DNA from: Psychrobacter sp. APC 3426
GTDB lineage: Bacteria > Pseudomonadota > Gammaproteobacteria > Pseudomonadales > Moraxellaceae
Assembly (NCBI RefSeq): GCF_030408035.1
Contig: NZ_JASDCF010000019.1
Span: 1-61,847 of the forward strand
Direction of reading: 5' to 3'
DNA length: 61,847 bases
A program made the position numbers and the translations under genes. Within the stretch, counting starts at the first letter, position 1; each line of letters opens with the position of its first letter. The notes under the pieces were generated by a model. It did not search any database. It was not told the origin of the DNA and saw only the letters and a program-made list of their open reading frames with translations. This document shows positions 37,308 through 46,490 of this stretch, in pieces.

Positions 37308-37529
37308 AATTACCTGGCGGTTATGGGAGAGTATCAGCCTATCAATCGGCTATACCCTATAGTAGAACGTATTGAGCAATAATTAAATCACTCAATGAAC
37401 AAGTTAATAACAGTATTTAGTCATTTGCCATTATTTGCAATCATTGGACAAAAACCCGCCATTATAAAGGGCTAGCTCTGTACTAGACAAGTACAATTAC
37501 CAATACAGCCAATCCTACCTTATTAGCCA

Positions 37530-38984
37530 TTACTCAATGCGCAAACCGATAATACCAGGAATACCTTGACGAATAACTTCAATGGTTACCACGCCTTTCT
37601 CTGGTAGTGATGAAACAGCGCTAGAAAAGTCCGTAACCTTTCTAATCGGTTTTTGATGCAGATTGGTAATAACATCGCCTGCTAATATGCCTGAGCGTGC
37701 CGCCAACCCTGTCGGTTCAATCGCAGTGACCAGTACACCGGTCTTATTATCAGCGGCAATCTCTCTTTGTTCTTCTGTCGTCAAGTTGCGCAGTGCCAAT
37801 CCTAAGCTTATGCCATTATTCTGCTGAGCCGAACTCTGTGATTGCATGTCATTGGGTGCGTCGCTGAGCTTGCCCGTTATGATAGATTGTTTACCATCAC
37901 GCTGAATTTGCGCGCGAAACCCATCATTAGGTCGTGCCCGATTGATGAGGTTCAATAAGTCTGAAGCTTCTAAAATCTGCACGTCATTATATTTTAAAAT
38001 GATATCACCGGGTCTTAGCCCTGCTTTTTGTGCGGGTGAGTCTGGCGAAACGCGGGTCAGCAATGCACCTTGTGGACGCGCTAAGTTGTAAGCTTCAGCC
38101 AAATTACGGTCAATATCTTGTGGATAGATACCTAAATAAGCACGTGCCACTTCCCCATTGGTTTTCAGCTGCTCATAAATATCCATTGCCGCATCAATGG
38201 GGATAGAGAATGACAACCCCATGTAGCCACCAGTACCACTAAAAATACGCGAGTTAATACCAATCACTTCACCGCGTTGATTAAACAATGGACCGCCTGA
38301 GTTACCAGGATTCAGGGCGACATCCGTTTGGATAAATGGCACACTGGTCTCACGCGAAAAATTGCGAGATTTGGCGCTAACAATACCTGCCGATGCTGAA
38401 TAATCAAAGCCAAATGGCGAGCCAATCGCTAGCACCGGCTCTCCTACCCGTAAACCATTCGAATCACCGATTGGTAGCGCTGGGAATTGACTGCCAGTGA
38501 CTTTCAGCACCGCCACATCCGAGCGCTCATCACTACCTACCAAGGTTGCATCAAGCTCAGTTCTATCATTGAGCGTCACGGTAATTTTGTCAGCGCCCTC
38601 AACCACATGATGATTGGTCAGCATATAGCCGTTGGAGGTAATAAAAAATGCGGTGCCATACGCATGCTCAATCGCGGGCGTCGCTGCTTGGTCTGGAATG
38701 CGTAGACGGTCGCCGAAGAACTGGCGTAACAGCTCCGCCGTTTGGGCCTTAGCAAGCTCAGCCTCACTAACAGTTTTTGTGACATTCACACGGGCGACTG
38801 CTGGGGTGACTTGTTGGACTAAGTCAGAGAAATCTGCGGTGGTGACAGCAGCTTGGGCGCTGCTCATCGTCGTGGCACTGATACCAGCGACCATCGCGGT
38901 ACTGACAGCAAATGCCAATGCGCTACGTTGTAACCAATGCTGCATATTGAACGTAGCACGCGCTGTAGACATCTTGATAGGCAT
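37530..38984 (-). CDS. Periplasmic Do-type serine protease (DegP/DegQ/MucD family)
   Basis: A 484-residue protease-chaperone. Signal peptide ends near AQA; the trypsin-like domain has the triad His126 (TNHHVVEG), Asp156 (DERSDVAVLK) and Ser229 (NPGNSGGPLF); two PDZ domains follow (PQGALLTRVSPDSPAQKAGL and GVLVTAIEPTGLAARSGI). Known role: degradation or refolding of damaged envelope proteins. The start at 38984 (MPIKMSTAR) is chosen because GGAGG lies five bases upstream; the longer ATG would overlap that site. MucD is the closest general type, but no algU/mucAB genes are adjacent. Confidence 0.93.
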   Translation of the reverse strand: MPIKMSTARATFNMQHWLQRSALAFAVSTAMVAGISATTMSSAQAAVTTADFSDLVQQVTPAVARVNVTKTVSEAELAKAQTAELLRQFFGDRLRIPDQAATPAIEHAYGTAFFITSNGYMLTNHHVVEGADKITVTLNDRTELDATLVGSDERSDVAVLKVTGSQFPALPIGDSNGLRVGEPVLAIGSPFGFDYSASAGIVSAKSRNFSRETSVPFIQTDVALNPGNSGGPLFNQRGEVIGINSRIFSGTGGYMGLSFSIPIDAAMDIYEQLKTNGEVARAYLGIYPQDIDRNLAEAYNLARPQGALLTRVSPDSPAQKAGLRPGDIILKYNDVQILEASDLLNLINRARPNDGFRAQIQRDGKQSIITGKLSDAPNDMQSQSSAQQNNGISLGLALRNLTTEEQREIAADNKTGVLVTAIEPTGLAARSGILAGDVITNLHQKPIRKVTDFSSAVSSLPEKGVVTIEVIRQGIPGIIGLRIE

Positions 38985-39961
38985 AAGGTCCTCCATATAA
39001 GTGATCGTTATTATTGTTAATGGTTCTATTTGGCTACTATCGATTAGTGCCTGTTTTTCTTTTACATCGCTTGATGGTGGCTCACCGTTTTCATTAGCGC
39101 TTTATCCATTAGAGCGTCAATATTGTAATGATATGCAAAAAAACTGTATAAAAACACCGTGTAAAATAACAGGCAAAATCTATTTGTACTTTTATAGCTT
39201 ATTTCATGACAAATTAACAATGCATTAAGTTACTGGTTTTTATCAAGGGCAACCGTCAGCTATGAATGTTTCTACCTTTATTCTGAGTATCGCTCCCTCG
39301 ATTTAACCAAATATTAGTCAAAAGTGATGACCATACTCGCCACGTGCATGAGCGTGCATGAGAAAGGCGGCTACTGTATGATAAACCATACGGTCTTTTT
39401 GTCATTATTTCGATAGTGCAGGATAACCCAAGCATAGATTGTTTCATACTTACTCGGCTCAATATTACTGCTATTCAATGCTGCTGTGCTAAATGGTGAT
39501 GGCTCGCGCTCTGATAAGTATCAAATAAAATCATGTTATGATAGCAAGCCAAATAAAATTTCAAGCAAACAAAAGTTAGCTTTAATAACCTTAATTCACT
39601 ATAAGTGTATCAAATTGGCTATTATCACTTTTATTTTCCATCTTTTGCATTGCTAGTGACGCTTTAAATCATTTCCAAAAACGTGAGTCGCTTTGACATC
39701 GCTCATCATGTTTTTGAGGTTGGTATTTTTATTTAGCCGATTAACGAGCAATGCTTTTGTCTTTATTACTTTATAGTATATATATCATATCTGGCTCATG
39801 TTGTGATTCATGATGGCTGTCTGTTTGATAGCTCGATTATCAAAGCAGTCATGATAACGGATTCATCTTTTACCGATAACAGATAGCAACGCTATACAGG
39901 CTATTGATAAACAAGCGATTGATAGATATCAAATATGACAAGATTACAAAAGGATTAATGT
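38985..39961. other. Long AT-rich intergenic region
   Basis: Nearly 980 bp between divergent genes. I looked for tRNAs, GGA-hairpin clusters, the dispersed palindromic repeat and coding frames and saw none that I can support. Short frames here have no recognisable content. Confidence 0.5.
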
Positions 39962-42238
39962 ATGGATACCGCCCTATTACTATCTGGCGTGGTTGGGATT
40001 GGCATCGCCGCCCAATGGCTGGCTTGGTATTTAAAGCAACCGTCCATTTTATTTTTATTACTGATTGGCATCATCGTTGGACCAGTACTGGGCATCTTTG
40101 ATCCTGACTTGGTGCTTGGTGAGCTGATGTTTCCGTTCATCTCTTTGGGTGTGGCGATTATTCTATTTGAAGGCTCGCTGACCTTAGAGTTTGATGAAAT
40201 TAAGCAACATGGCACTGTCGTGCAGATGCTGGTGTCGGTCGGTGTGCTAATTACTATCGCTATCGTGGCGTTATCGACGTATCTATTGTTCGATGTCGAC
40301 CCACTGATTGCCTTACTCTTCGGTGCGCTAGTGTGTGTCACAGGCCCGACCGTGATTATGCCGCTACTGCGTAGTGTACGCCCTAATAAGACCATTTCCA
40401 ACATCCTTAAATGGGAAGGCATTATCATCGATCCAATCGGTGCTATCGCGGTGGTATTGGTCTATGAGTACATCATCTCAGGCGGTGAGGCCAGCAGTAT
40501 TCTATTGTTTGCCAAAATCGTAGTGTTAGCGACTGCAATGGGTATGGCGGGCGCGTGGCTGCTTGCTTTCCTCATGCGTCGTCATATGATTCCTGAGTTT
40601 TTGCGCAACGTCTTTACCCTTGCCTTTGTGTTGGTGCTGTTTTCAGTCTCGAACCATTTAGAGCACGAATCCGGTCTATTGACCGTGACCGTATTGGGCG
40701 TGGCATTAGCAAACTGGCCAAAATTCCCACGTGAGACCATTCTAGAATTTAATGAATCGTTAACCATTCTGCTCATCTCGGTCCTGTTTATCATTCTTGC
40801 TGCTCGTGTAGAGCTATCAAGCTTACTGAGTGTTGGTTTTGCAGGCTTGGTGCTGCTCGCTATCGTCATGTTTGTGGCGCGTCCCTTGTCTGTTTGGGCA
40901 TCAGCGATTGGCTCTAACTTAAAGACCAATGAAAAGCTGATGATTAGCTGGATTGGCCCACGTGGTATCGTCGCCGCTGCCATCTCCTCACTGTTTGCTA
41001 TCCGCTTGCAAGAGTATGACATCCAAGGTGTTGAGCTGCTTGTCCCTTTGGTATTCATGGTCATCATCGGCACAGTCATGATTCAGGGTTTGGGCGCAAA
41101 AATGGTTGGCAATCTGCTAGGTGTTCGTGAGCCTGAGACCAATGGTATTTTAATCGTCGGCTCAAACCCCATCGCACTTTTGGTCGCCACTTCCTTAAAA
41201 GACCAAGGCTTCGACGTCATCGTGGCGCACAACAACTATACCAATATTGCCCGTGCCCGCATGAGTGGTCTGCGCACTTACTTTGGCAACCCTATCTCTG
41301 ACCACGCTGACCATCATTTGGACCTTATCGGTATTGGTCGTTTATTTGCCATGAGTATGGACAAAGAGATGAACACCCTGTCCGAGATTCATTATCGCCA
41401 TGAGTTCGGTGAGCGCAAACTCTACCGTCTCAAATTCAGTGATGAAAAAGTCAAAAGTGAGCGCGATGACAAGCAAGGCAACTTCCATTCGCAGTGGCTG
41501 TTTGGCAAAGACGTTACCTATACTAAGCTTGCCAGCATGCTGTCGAAAAAGGCACGCATTAAAATCACTAACATCACAGACAGTTATAGCTTTGAGCAGT
41601 ATAAAGCGGATAATAAGCAGTTTGTACCGCTCTATACCGTCGATAAAGAAGGCAAGCTACACGTCATCACTGATAAATTCGATGGCACCGTGCCACGTGA
41701 CCGCAAGCTTATCTCCTTGGTGGTGGATGATGAAGTGCAGCCAAAGCCAGTCGATGTGACGCCGAAACAAGAGCAAGCCCGTATGGCAGCGGATGCCAGC
41801 TTTGAATCTAGCTCAAAAGCGCCTGAAAAGCGTAAAGAAAAAGAGCTAGATGACGACAATACTGATATAGTAGAGCAAGCAACTGATAGTGACAGTAATG
41901 TCGATATCGCTAAAGACAAAAGCTCTGAACCGAAAGTCGTTGAGCCTAAAGGGGCTGAACCAAAAGCCGCTGAGAAAAATATCGATAATGACACAGATAA
42001 TGTATCAGTAAATGCACCTGCCAGCGCTGAAAGTCAGTCCTCTGGTTCAACAGCCGATGCTGCCAGCCCTGCTAATAAAGGCGTGATGTCTGCTAATTCA
42101 ACAGCGACATCAAAAAAGGCTGCTACCAGTAGCAGTACCAACGGCAATGGTAACGCTCCTAAAAACAAAAAAGGGTCGCTTGACCCCAACCGTCTTCCTG
42201 ACTCCAGTGGTGATAACGTCGATATAGATAAAGAATAG
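39962..42238 (+). CDS. CPA1-type sodium/proton antiporter with NAD-binding-like domain and long acidic tail
   Basis: A 758-residue protein. Residues ~1-385 contain 11-13 membrane segments typical of NhaP-type antiporters, including CVTGPTVIMPLL, EGIIIDPIGAIAVVL (the Asp of the ion site) and ISWIGPRGIVAAAISSLFA. Residues ~395-470 form a Rossmann-like TrkA-N/RCK module (GILIVGSNPIALLVATSL). After about residue 590 the protein is low-complexity, acidic and Ser/Ala/Lys-rich to the end, with no fold evident. Known role of the family: Na+ or K+/H+ exchange for pH and salt control. AAAAGG precedes the ATG. It ends in a terminator at 42292-42323. Confidence 0.88.
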   Translation: MDTALLLSGVVGIGIAAQWLAWYLKQPSILFLLLIGIIVGPVLGIFDPDLVLGELMFPFISLGVAIILFEGSLTLEFDEIKQHGTVVQMLVSVGVLITIAIVALSTYLLFDVDPLIALLFGALVCVTGPTVIMPLLRSVRPNKTISNILKWEGIIIDPIGAIAVVLVYEYIISGGEASSILLFAKIVVLATAMGMAGAWLLAFLMRRHMIPEFLRNVFTLAFVLVLFSVSNHLEHESGLLTVTVLGVALANWPKFPRETILEFNESLTILLISVLFIILAARVELSSLLSVGFAGLVLLAIVMFVARPLSVWASAIGSNLKTNEKLMISWIGPRGIVAAAISSLFAIRLQEYDIQGVELLVPLVFMVIIGTVMIQGLGAKMVGNLLGVREPETNGILIVGSNPIALLVATSLKDQGFDVIVAHNNYTNIARARMSGLRTYFGNPISDHADHHLDLIGIGRLFAMSMDKEMNTLSEIHYRHEFGERKLYRLKFSDEKVKSERDDKQGNFHSQWLFGKDVTYTKLASMLSKKARIKITNITDSYSFEQYKADNKQFVPLYTVDKEGKLHVITDKFDGTVPRDRKLISLVVDDEVQPKPVDVTPKQEQARMAADASFESSSKAPEKRKEKELDDDNTDIVEQATDSDSNVDIAKDKSSEPKVVEPKGAEPKAAEKNIDNDTDNVSVNAPASAESQSSGSTADAASPANKGVMSANSTATSKKAATSSSTNGNGNAPKNKKGSLDPNRLPDSSGDNVDIDKE

Positions 42239-42291
42239 CGCGGTTCTTTAAAAATAATTCTTTGTCTTATCTTTGTCCCGTCCTAAAACAG

Positions 42292-42323
42292 AAAAGCCCC
42301 AACTGCTGAGTTGGGGCTTTTTG
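42292..42323 (+). terminator. Terminator after the antiporter gene
   Basis: AAAAGCCCCAACT-GCTG-AGTTGGGGCTTTTT, a strong GC-rich stem with T-run. Confidence 0.9.
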
Positions 42324-42358
42324 CTTAATGGCGCTATTGCTTCAGAGGGATATTCATC

Positions 42359-42475
42359 TATAGTCAAAATGCCCTAAAAACGCTATGGTGTTGCTGATAT
42401 CAATTTTTTGTAGCCTCTGTCTGCGCAGGCACAGCAAGCAAGAAAAATTGATATCAGCAGCGCGTGATGTATCGA
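42359..42475 (-). repeat. Palindromic repeat family, copy B (right end lost)
   Basis: Starts with the outer end TATAGTCA and contains the inner stem GCTGATATCAATTTTT (42393-42408) / AAAAATTGATATCAGC (42443-42458) and the GCCTCTGTCTGCGCAGGC core. After ATCGATATT the outer right end found in other copies is missing. Imperfect direct repeats of 26 bp flank it (42335-42360 and 42476-42501, 22 of 26 identical). Confidence 0.75.
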
Positions 42476-42504
42476 TATTGCTTCAGAGCATCATTCATCT
42501 AGCA

Positions 42505-43203
42505 CTACCCTAGACTAAAGCTTTCTTTGACCGCCTGCCATATTCGTGTGCTCACTTCATCAGTCGTACCTGAGGCATCGATACGTTGCATACGCTCCGG
42601 ATACTGAGTGGCCAAGGTATCAAAACCTTTATGTACCCAAGTAAAAAACTCGGTCGCTTGTTGCTCAAAACGGTCAGCCGCACTGCGCTTATTGGCGCGT
42701 GCCATACCCTCTAGCACGGGTAAATCCAGCCATAAGGTCAGCTCAGGCAGTTGCGGCACAAACTGCTCAATCAGTGCATCAATCTTAGCGCGTACCGCCT
42801 CATCGCCATGCGCACGACCATATCCTTGATAAGCAATGGTTGAGTCGGTGAAACGGTCACATATCACCCATGTTCCCGCTTGCAGGGCGGGCAAAATCAC
42901 TTGCTGTATATGATCACAACGCGCTGCAAATAATAGCAGCAGCTCCGTATCATCGTTTATGTTGGTCGCAGGGTCGAGTAATATCTCGCGCAAACGCTCA
43001 GCAAACGGACTACCGCCCGGCTCACGGGTACACAGATACTCAATACCATTGTCTTGTAAATGTGTGCACAACTGCTCTATAGCCGTCGTTTTGCCCACGC
43101 CCTCGGTACCTTCAAAACTAATAAAGCGCCCTTGAGTGGACGCTGCATTAATAACGTGCTTAGGCGAGTTGATTTGAGGTAATGCTTCTTGTGATGCTGA
43201 CAT
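42505..43203 (-). CDS. tmk: Thymidylate kinase
   Basis: A 232-residue dTMP kinase. The P-loop FEGTEGVGKTT lies near residue 31, preceded by a ~25-residue N-terminal extension without family similarity; TREPGGSPFAERLREILL, VICDRFTDSTIAYQGYGR (the DR-x motif) and LTLWLDLPVLEGMARANKR follow. Known reaction: dTMP to dTDP. It lies downstream of mltG on the same strand, the conserved mltG-tmk order; the holB gene that often follows is not here. Confidence 0.95.
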   Translation of the reverse strand: MSASQEALPQINSPKHVINAASTQGRFISFEGTEGVGKTTAIEQLCTHLQDNGIEYLCTREPGGSPFAERLREILLDPATNINDDTELLLLFAARCDHIQQVILPALQAGTWVICDRFTDSTIAYQGYGRAHGDEAVRAKIDALIEQFVPQLPELTLWLDLPVLEGMARANKRSAADRFEQQATEFFTWVHKGFDTLATQYPERMQRIDASGTTDEVSTRIWQAVKESFSLG

Positions 43204-43314
43204 GATATGACCTTATGTCATTGATGAGCGTTATGGCATTATCTCGATATACAGACATAAACAGTGGCATAACGCTCAATAAACGATAGGGTTTGAATAA
43301 CTATAACGCTCAAA

Positions 43315-44613
43315 TTACTGCGGCGGTGTTTGCGATTTCTTTTCACGCATGACACGCAGATACTCTTGCACCGCACGGTTGTGTTCCGCCAAGCTGTTGG
43401 TAAATGTGTGTCCGCCAGTACCCGTCGCCACAAAGTATAGCGCTTCACTATCTGCTGGATGCAGGGTGGCTTCGATAGAGGCAGCCGATGGCAATGCGAT
43501 TGGCGTTGGTGGTAGACCATCGATTTGATAGGTGTTATAAGATGTTTTTTCATCGATGTCTTTACGGCGAATATTACCATCATAACGACTGCCCATACCA
43601 TAAATGATGGTTGGGTCTGTCTGCATACGCATGCTCTTATTCATACGGTTTTTAAATACCGCTGATACCAATGGACGTTCCTCTGGCACACTGGTTTCTT
43701 TTTCGATAATCGACGCCATCACTAGCGCTTCGTAAGGCGTCTTATAAGGTAGGTCAGGCGCACGGTTTTCCCACGCTTCAGTCAATGCTTGCTGTTGACG
43801 CTTATACAAGTCAGTCAGGACTTTTTTGTCGCTCGTACCTTCACCATAGTAGTAGGTATCAGGGGCAAACCAGCCCTCAAGATTGTGATTGACGATAGGG
43901 TCGCTACTGCTCACCACTGCCTCTGGCAATATACCGACCAAGTCCAATCCCTGAGCAATACTGGCATTGTCACTATCAGTAGTCAGTACTTCTTTGACAA
44001 TGTTGTCATTATCGCGCAGCGCCTGATATAAATCTTTAGAGGTTTTGCCTTCGATAATTTGCACCTTGACCATGGCCGCCTTTGCGCCTTGCTCTAGCAC
44101 TTGTAACGCCTCAGCGATGGTTGGGTTTTCAGGCAATTGGTAGATACCGGCATGCAATGGTGCATCGACTTGCGACTTTATATAAAGCTTGGCAACACTG
44201 GCAGAGAACAGCGGAATCTGCTGTTGCCACTGCGGCAGCAAGCCATAATACGTCTGACCCTGCTCAATCGTCACCATCTGCTGTGGCTGCTCAATTCGCC
44301 CAAACAGTGTCTGATAGACCATCACCAAGAAAAACGCTGCAATCAGGCCAAGGACAAGCAATACCTGATAACCACGCTGCATAAAGAAAGACTGATTGTC
44401 CGCTTTGTACTCGCGCGGCTTACTCTCACCGCTGATGAGCGACACGTCCGTCGCCGGCACCTCCTCCACTCCGTCCGCTACTGGCTGTGAATCCGGTAGC
44501 GGGCTATCGACAGGCTGTCCCTCAACGCTATTGGGCTGAGCGCTGCTATCTTGCGTATCCGATGACGACTCAGTAGGATGTTCAGGTGGTGTTTCAGGTG
44601 TAGGCTTGCTCAT
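43315..44613 (-). CDS. mltG: Endolytic murein transglycosylase MltG
   Basis: A 432-residue YceG-like protein. An acidic, Pro/Ser-rich cytoplasmic N-terminus of about 80 residues precedes one membrane segment (VLLVLGLIAAFFLVMVYQTL). The periplasmic part ends with the catalytic domain: ASIIEKETSVPEERPLVSAV with the catalytic Glu, RMQTDPTIIYGMG and TYQIDGLPPTPIALPS. Known role: cleaves nascent peptidoglycan strands inside the membrane-proximal zone, setting glycan length. In many gammaproteobacteria pabC precedes it directly; here a 1.9-kb island intervenes. Confidence 0.95.
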   Translation of the reverse strand: MSKPTPETPPEHPTESSSDTQDSSAQPNSVEGQPVDSPLPDSQPVADGVEEVPATDVSLISGESKPREYKADNQSFFMQRGYQVLLVLGLIAAFFLVMVYQTLFGRIEQPQQMVTIEQGQTYYGLLPQWQQQIPLFSASVAKLYIKSQVDAPLHAGIYQLPENPTIAEALQVLEQGAKAAMVKVQIIEGKTSKDLYQALRDNDNIVKEVLTTDSDNASIAQGLDLVGILPEAVVSSSDPIVNHNLEGWFAPDTYYYGEGTSDKKVLTDLYKRQQQALTEAWENRAPDLPYKTPYEALVMASIIEKETSVPEERPLVSAVFKNRMNKSMRMQTDPTIIYGMGSRYDGNIRRKDIDEKTSYNTYQIDGLPPTPIALPSAASIEATLHPADSEALYFVATGTGGHTFTNSLAEHNRAVQEYLRVMREKKSQTPPQ

Positions 44614-44784
44614 AGCAACTCGCGAGGCAGATGTTTGCTAGAATTTAGCACTGAACTGGGTGATTTTCAATGGTATTTGCTTAGCTTATGAATTATCTTG
44701 CTACTGACACTCATTTATATGACTGAATACTCAACCCTGTCTGCTGACATCCTAAGCTTAATGATTAATGAACTAAGACCTATT

Positions 44785-45549
44785 ATGAATCTACATTTTA
44801 ATCAAAGTCTTGCCAAAAATTATAACTCTAAAGCGCAAATTATTCGTGTGCTCAGTGAAGCATGGGTAAAAGACAACGGTTACTGCCCCAACTGTAGCAC
44901 TCAGCCGTTGAATGAATTTGCTAACGGCAAACCTGTCGCTGATTTTTATTGCTCGCATTGCAATGAGCAGTATGAGCTAAAAAGTAAAAAATCGAAATTA
45001 AGCAACATTATCAATGATGGTGCTTATAAGACCATGATTGAGCGTATCAATAGCGACGACAATCCAAGCTTTTTCTTTTTGACTTATTCCCAAGAATGTA
45101 GCGTTAATAATTTTCTGATTATCCCTAAGCAGTTTTTTAAACCCGATATTATTATCAAGCGCAAACCCTTATCGGCGACTGCCAGACGTTCAGGTTGGGT
45201 CGGTTGCAATATTGACTTGCGTAAAGTGCCAGAATCAGGAAAAGTTTTTTTGGTCAAAGACAATCAGGTGATACCGCGCAAAAACGTCACCGAACAGTTT
45301 CAAAAAACTTTGTTTTTGCGAGAGCAGTCTACCGCCTCACGCGGTTGGACATTGGATGTTTGGCAGTGTATTGATAGACTTGATGACAAGTTTTCTTTGC
45401 AGCAGGTTTATGCTTTTGCCAATGAGCTACAGCTCAAACACCCTGATAATAACCACGTTCGCGATAAAATTCGCCAGCAATTGCAGGTATTGCGTGATAA
45501 AGGCATTATCGAGTTCGTTAGTCGTGGTCACTATCGAAAATCATACTAA
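44785..45549 (+). CDS. DpnI-like methyl-directed restriction endonuclease
   Basis: A 254-residue protein, the same length as Streptococcus DpnI and similar along its whole length by recall (LHFN at the start, RQQLQVLRDKGIIEF near the end). The catalytic site is complete: Asp53 in PVADFYC, Glu64 and Lys66 in YELKSKK. The structural zinc is held by C34-x2-C37 and C56-x2-C59. The winged-helix C-terminal domain (~residues 180-254) keeps TARRSGWVGCNIDL before it and RGWTLDVWQCIDRL in it. Known reaction: cuts GATC when the adenine is methylated. An upstream in-frame ATG at 44698 is rejected because the DpnI alignment begins at 44785. It overlaps the convergent gene by 9 bp. Confidence 0.93.
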   Translation: MNLHFNQSLAKNYNSKAQIIRVLSEAWVKDNGYCPNCSTQPLNEFANGKPVADFYCSHCNEQYELKSKKSKLSNIINDGAYKTMIERINSDDNPSFFFLTYSQECSVNNFLIIPKQFFKPDIIIKRKPLSATARRSGWVGCNIDLRKVPESGKVFLVKDNQVIPRKNVTEQFQKTLFLREQSTASRGWTLDVWQCIDRLDDKFSLQQVYAFANELQLKHPDNNHVRDKIRQQLQVLRDKGIIEFVSRGHYRKSY

Positions 45550-46107
45550 GCGCTTCTCGTTATAGCGTTCAGATATTGGCTGTCCTTTTTTGTCACGGTA
45601 CACATCGGCAATCAGCTCTGCCCTATCATCCCATAATGGCAATCGCGCAGTCGCAACGAGACGCTGATGAAACTTATGCGCTGGGTACTCCCAATCAAGT
45701 TCGTCGTTAATTTTAAAAAAATGCTCTTCACGATAATCAACGTACGCATGCATTCTGTTTTTCACATAGTTATTCCACTGCCATAACCATTGAACCGCAT
45801 TGCGTGCAGGCGGAGTGAAGGCTTTCAACTTAACGGTCAATGCACACATCACCAGCTCATCATTAGGAATGATAGCAATACCTTGCTCGATAACGTCCTC
45901 TCGCGTGTGCGCATATTCAAACATTCCGCCAAAGGCAATGAACTTTTTAAAGTCCTGTAAATACATCACGCCAAATGACAGTTGGGTATAAGGGGATAAA
46001 TGTACTATTTGGTCAGGTTTACTTTTTGCCAGTCGGCAAATCTCATCAAACACCATCAGGCGCCGAATTTGTACGGGGATTCTGGTTTCTTCATAAATTG
46101 GCCGCAT
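45541..46107 (-). CDS. Hypothetical protein inside the DpnI-DpnD island
   Basis: A 188-residue protein with no family I recognise. It has no signal peptide or membrane segment. It is rich in aromatic and charged residues (for example WLWQWNNYVKNRMHAYVDYREEHFF and DELDWEYPAHKFHQRLV in separate parts). A ribosome binding site AAAAGGAGAAGT precedes the ATG. It lies opposite to dpnI and the dpnD-like gene and its stop overlaps the end of dpnI by 9 bp. It may be part of the restriction island (for example a control or immunity component) or an unrelated passenger; nothing in the sequence decides this. Confidence 0.7.
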   Translation of the reverse strand: MRPIYEETRIPVQIRRLMVFDEICRLAKSKPDQIVHLSPYTQLSFGVMYLQDFKKFIAFGGMFEYAHTREDVIEQGIAIIPNDELVMCALTVKLKAFTPPARNAVQWLWQWNNYVKNRMHAYVDYREEHFFKINDELDWEYPAHKFHQRLVATARLPLWDDRAELIADVYRDKKGQPISERYNEKRLV

Positions 46108-46285
46108 CGATACTTCTCCTTTTAAAAGGCGCTATTGAACCTTTATGATTGAGAAAATATCATTGATCGATTTGCATTAGCGCACAAGTCTTTGTCACAA
46201 AAGACGATCACTTCTTTTTAAGCGCCTTTGCTAACCTAGCAGAGATAAATGCTAAAGAAATTTTGATAAAGGTGTATTCGAAATA

Positions 46286-46486
46286 GTGATGATAAAGACA
46301 AATAACAAAGTAGAGAAAGTATTTAAGATAGAGATTGTCGAGACGCTCAGTAACCTCGTGGAAATTAGCGCAGAGAACGAGCAAGAAGCACTATTAAAAG
46401 CACAAGATATGTATCGCAGTGAAGAAATTGTTTTGTATCCTGATGATTGTATTGACATCAACTTTAATATTGTTAAGCGAAAATAG
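46286..46486 (+). CDS. DpnD/PcfM-family small protein
   Basis: A 66-residue protein: KVFKIEIVETLSNLVEISAENEQEALLKAQDMYRSEEIVL in outline, ending with YPDDCIDINFNIV. The pattern ...VEI-x-ET-L-x-x-x-V-x-[IV]-x-A-x-x-x-x-EAL-x-KA-x-x-x-Y-x-x-x-E-I-V-L is that of DpnD, the second gene of the streptococcal DpnI cassette (function unknown). Two adjacent Met codons at 46286 and 46289 could start it. It ends 4 bp before the pabC stop on the other strand. Confidence 0.82.
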   Translation: MMIKTNNKVEKVFKIEIVETLSNLVEISAENEQEALLKAQDMYRSEEIVLYPDDCIDINFNIVKRK

Positions 46487-46490
46487 CTGA

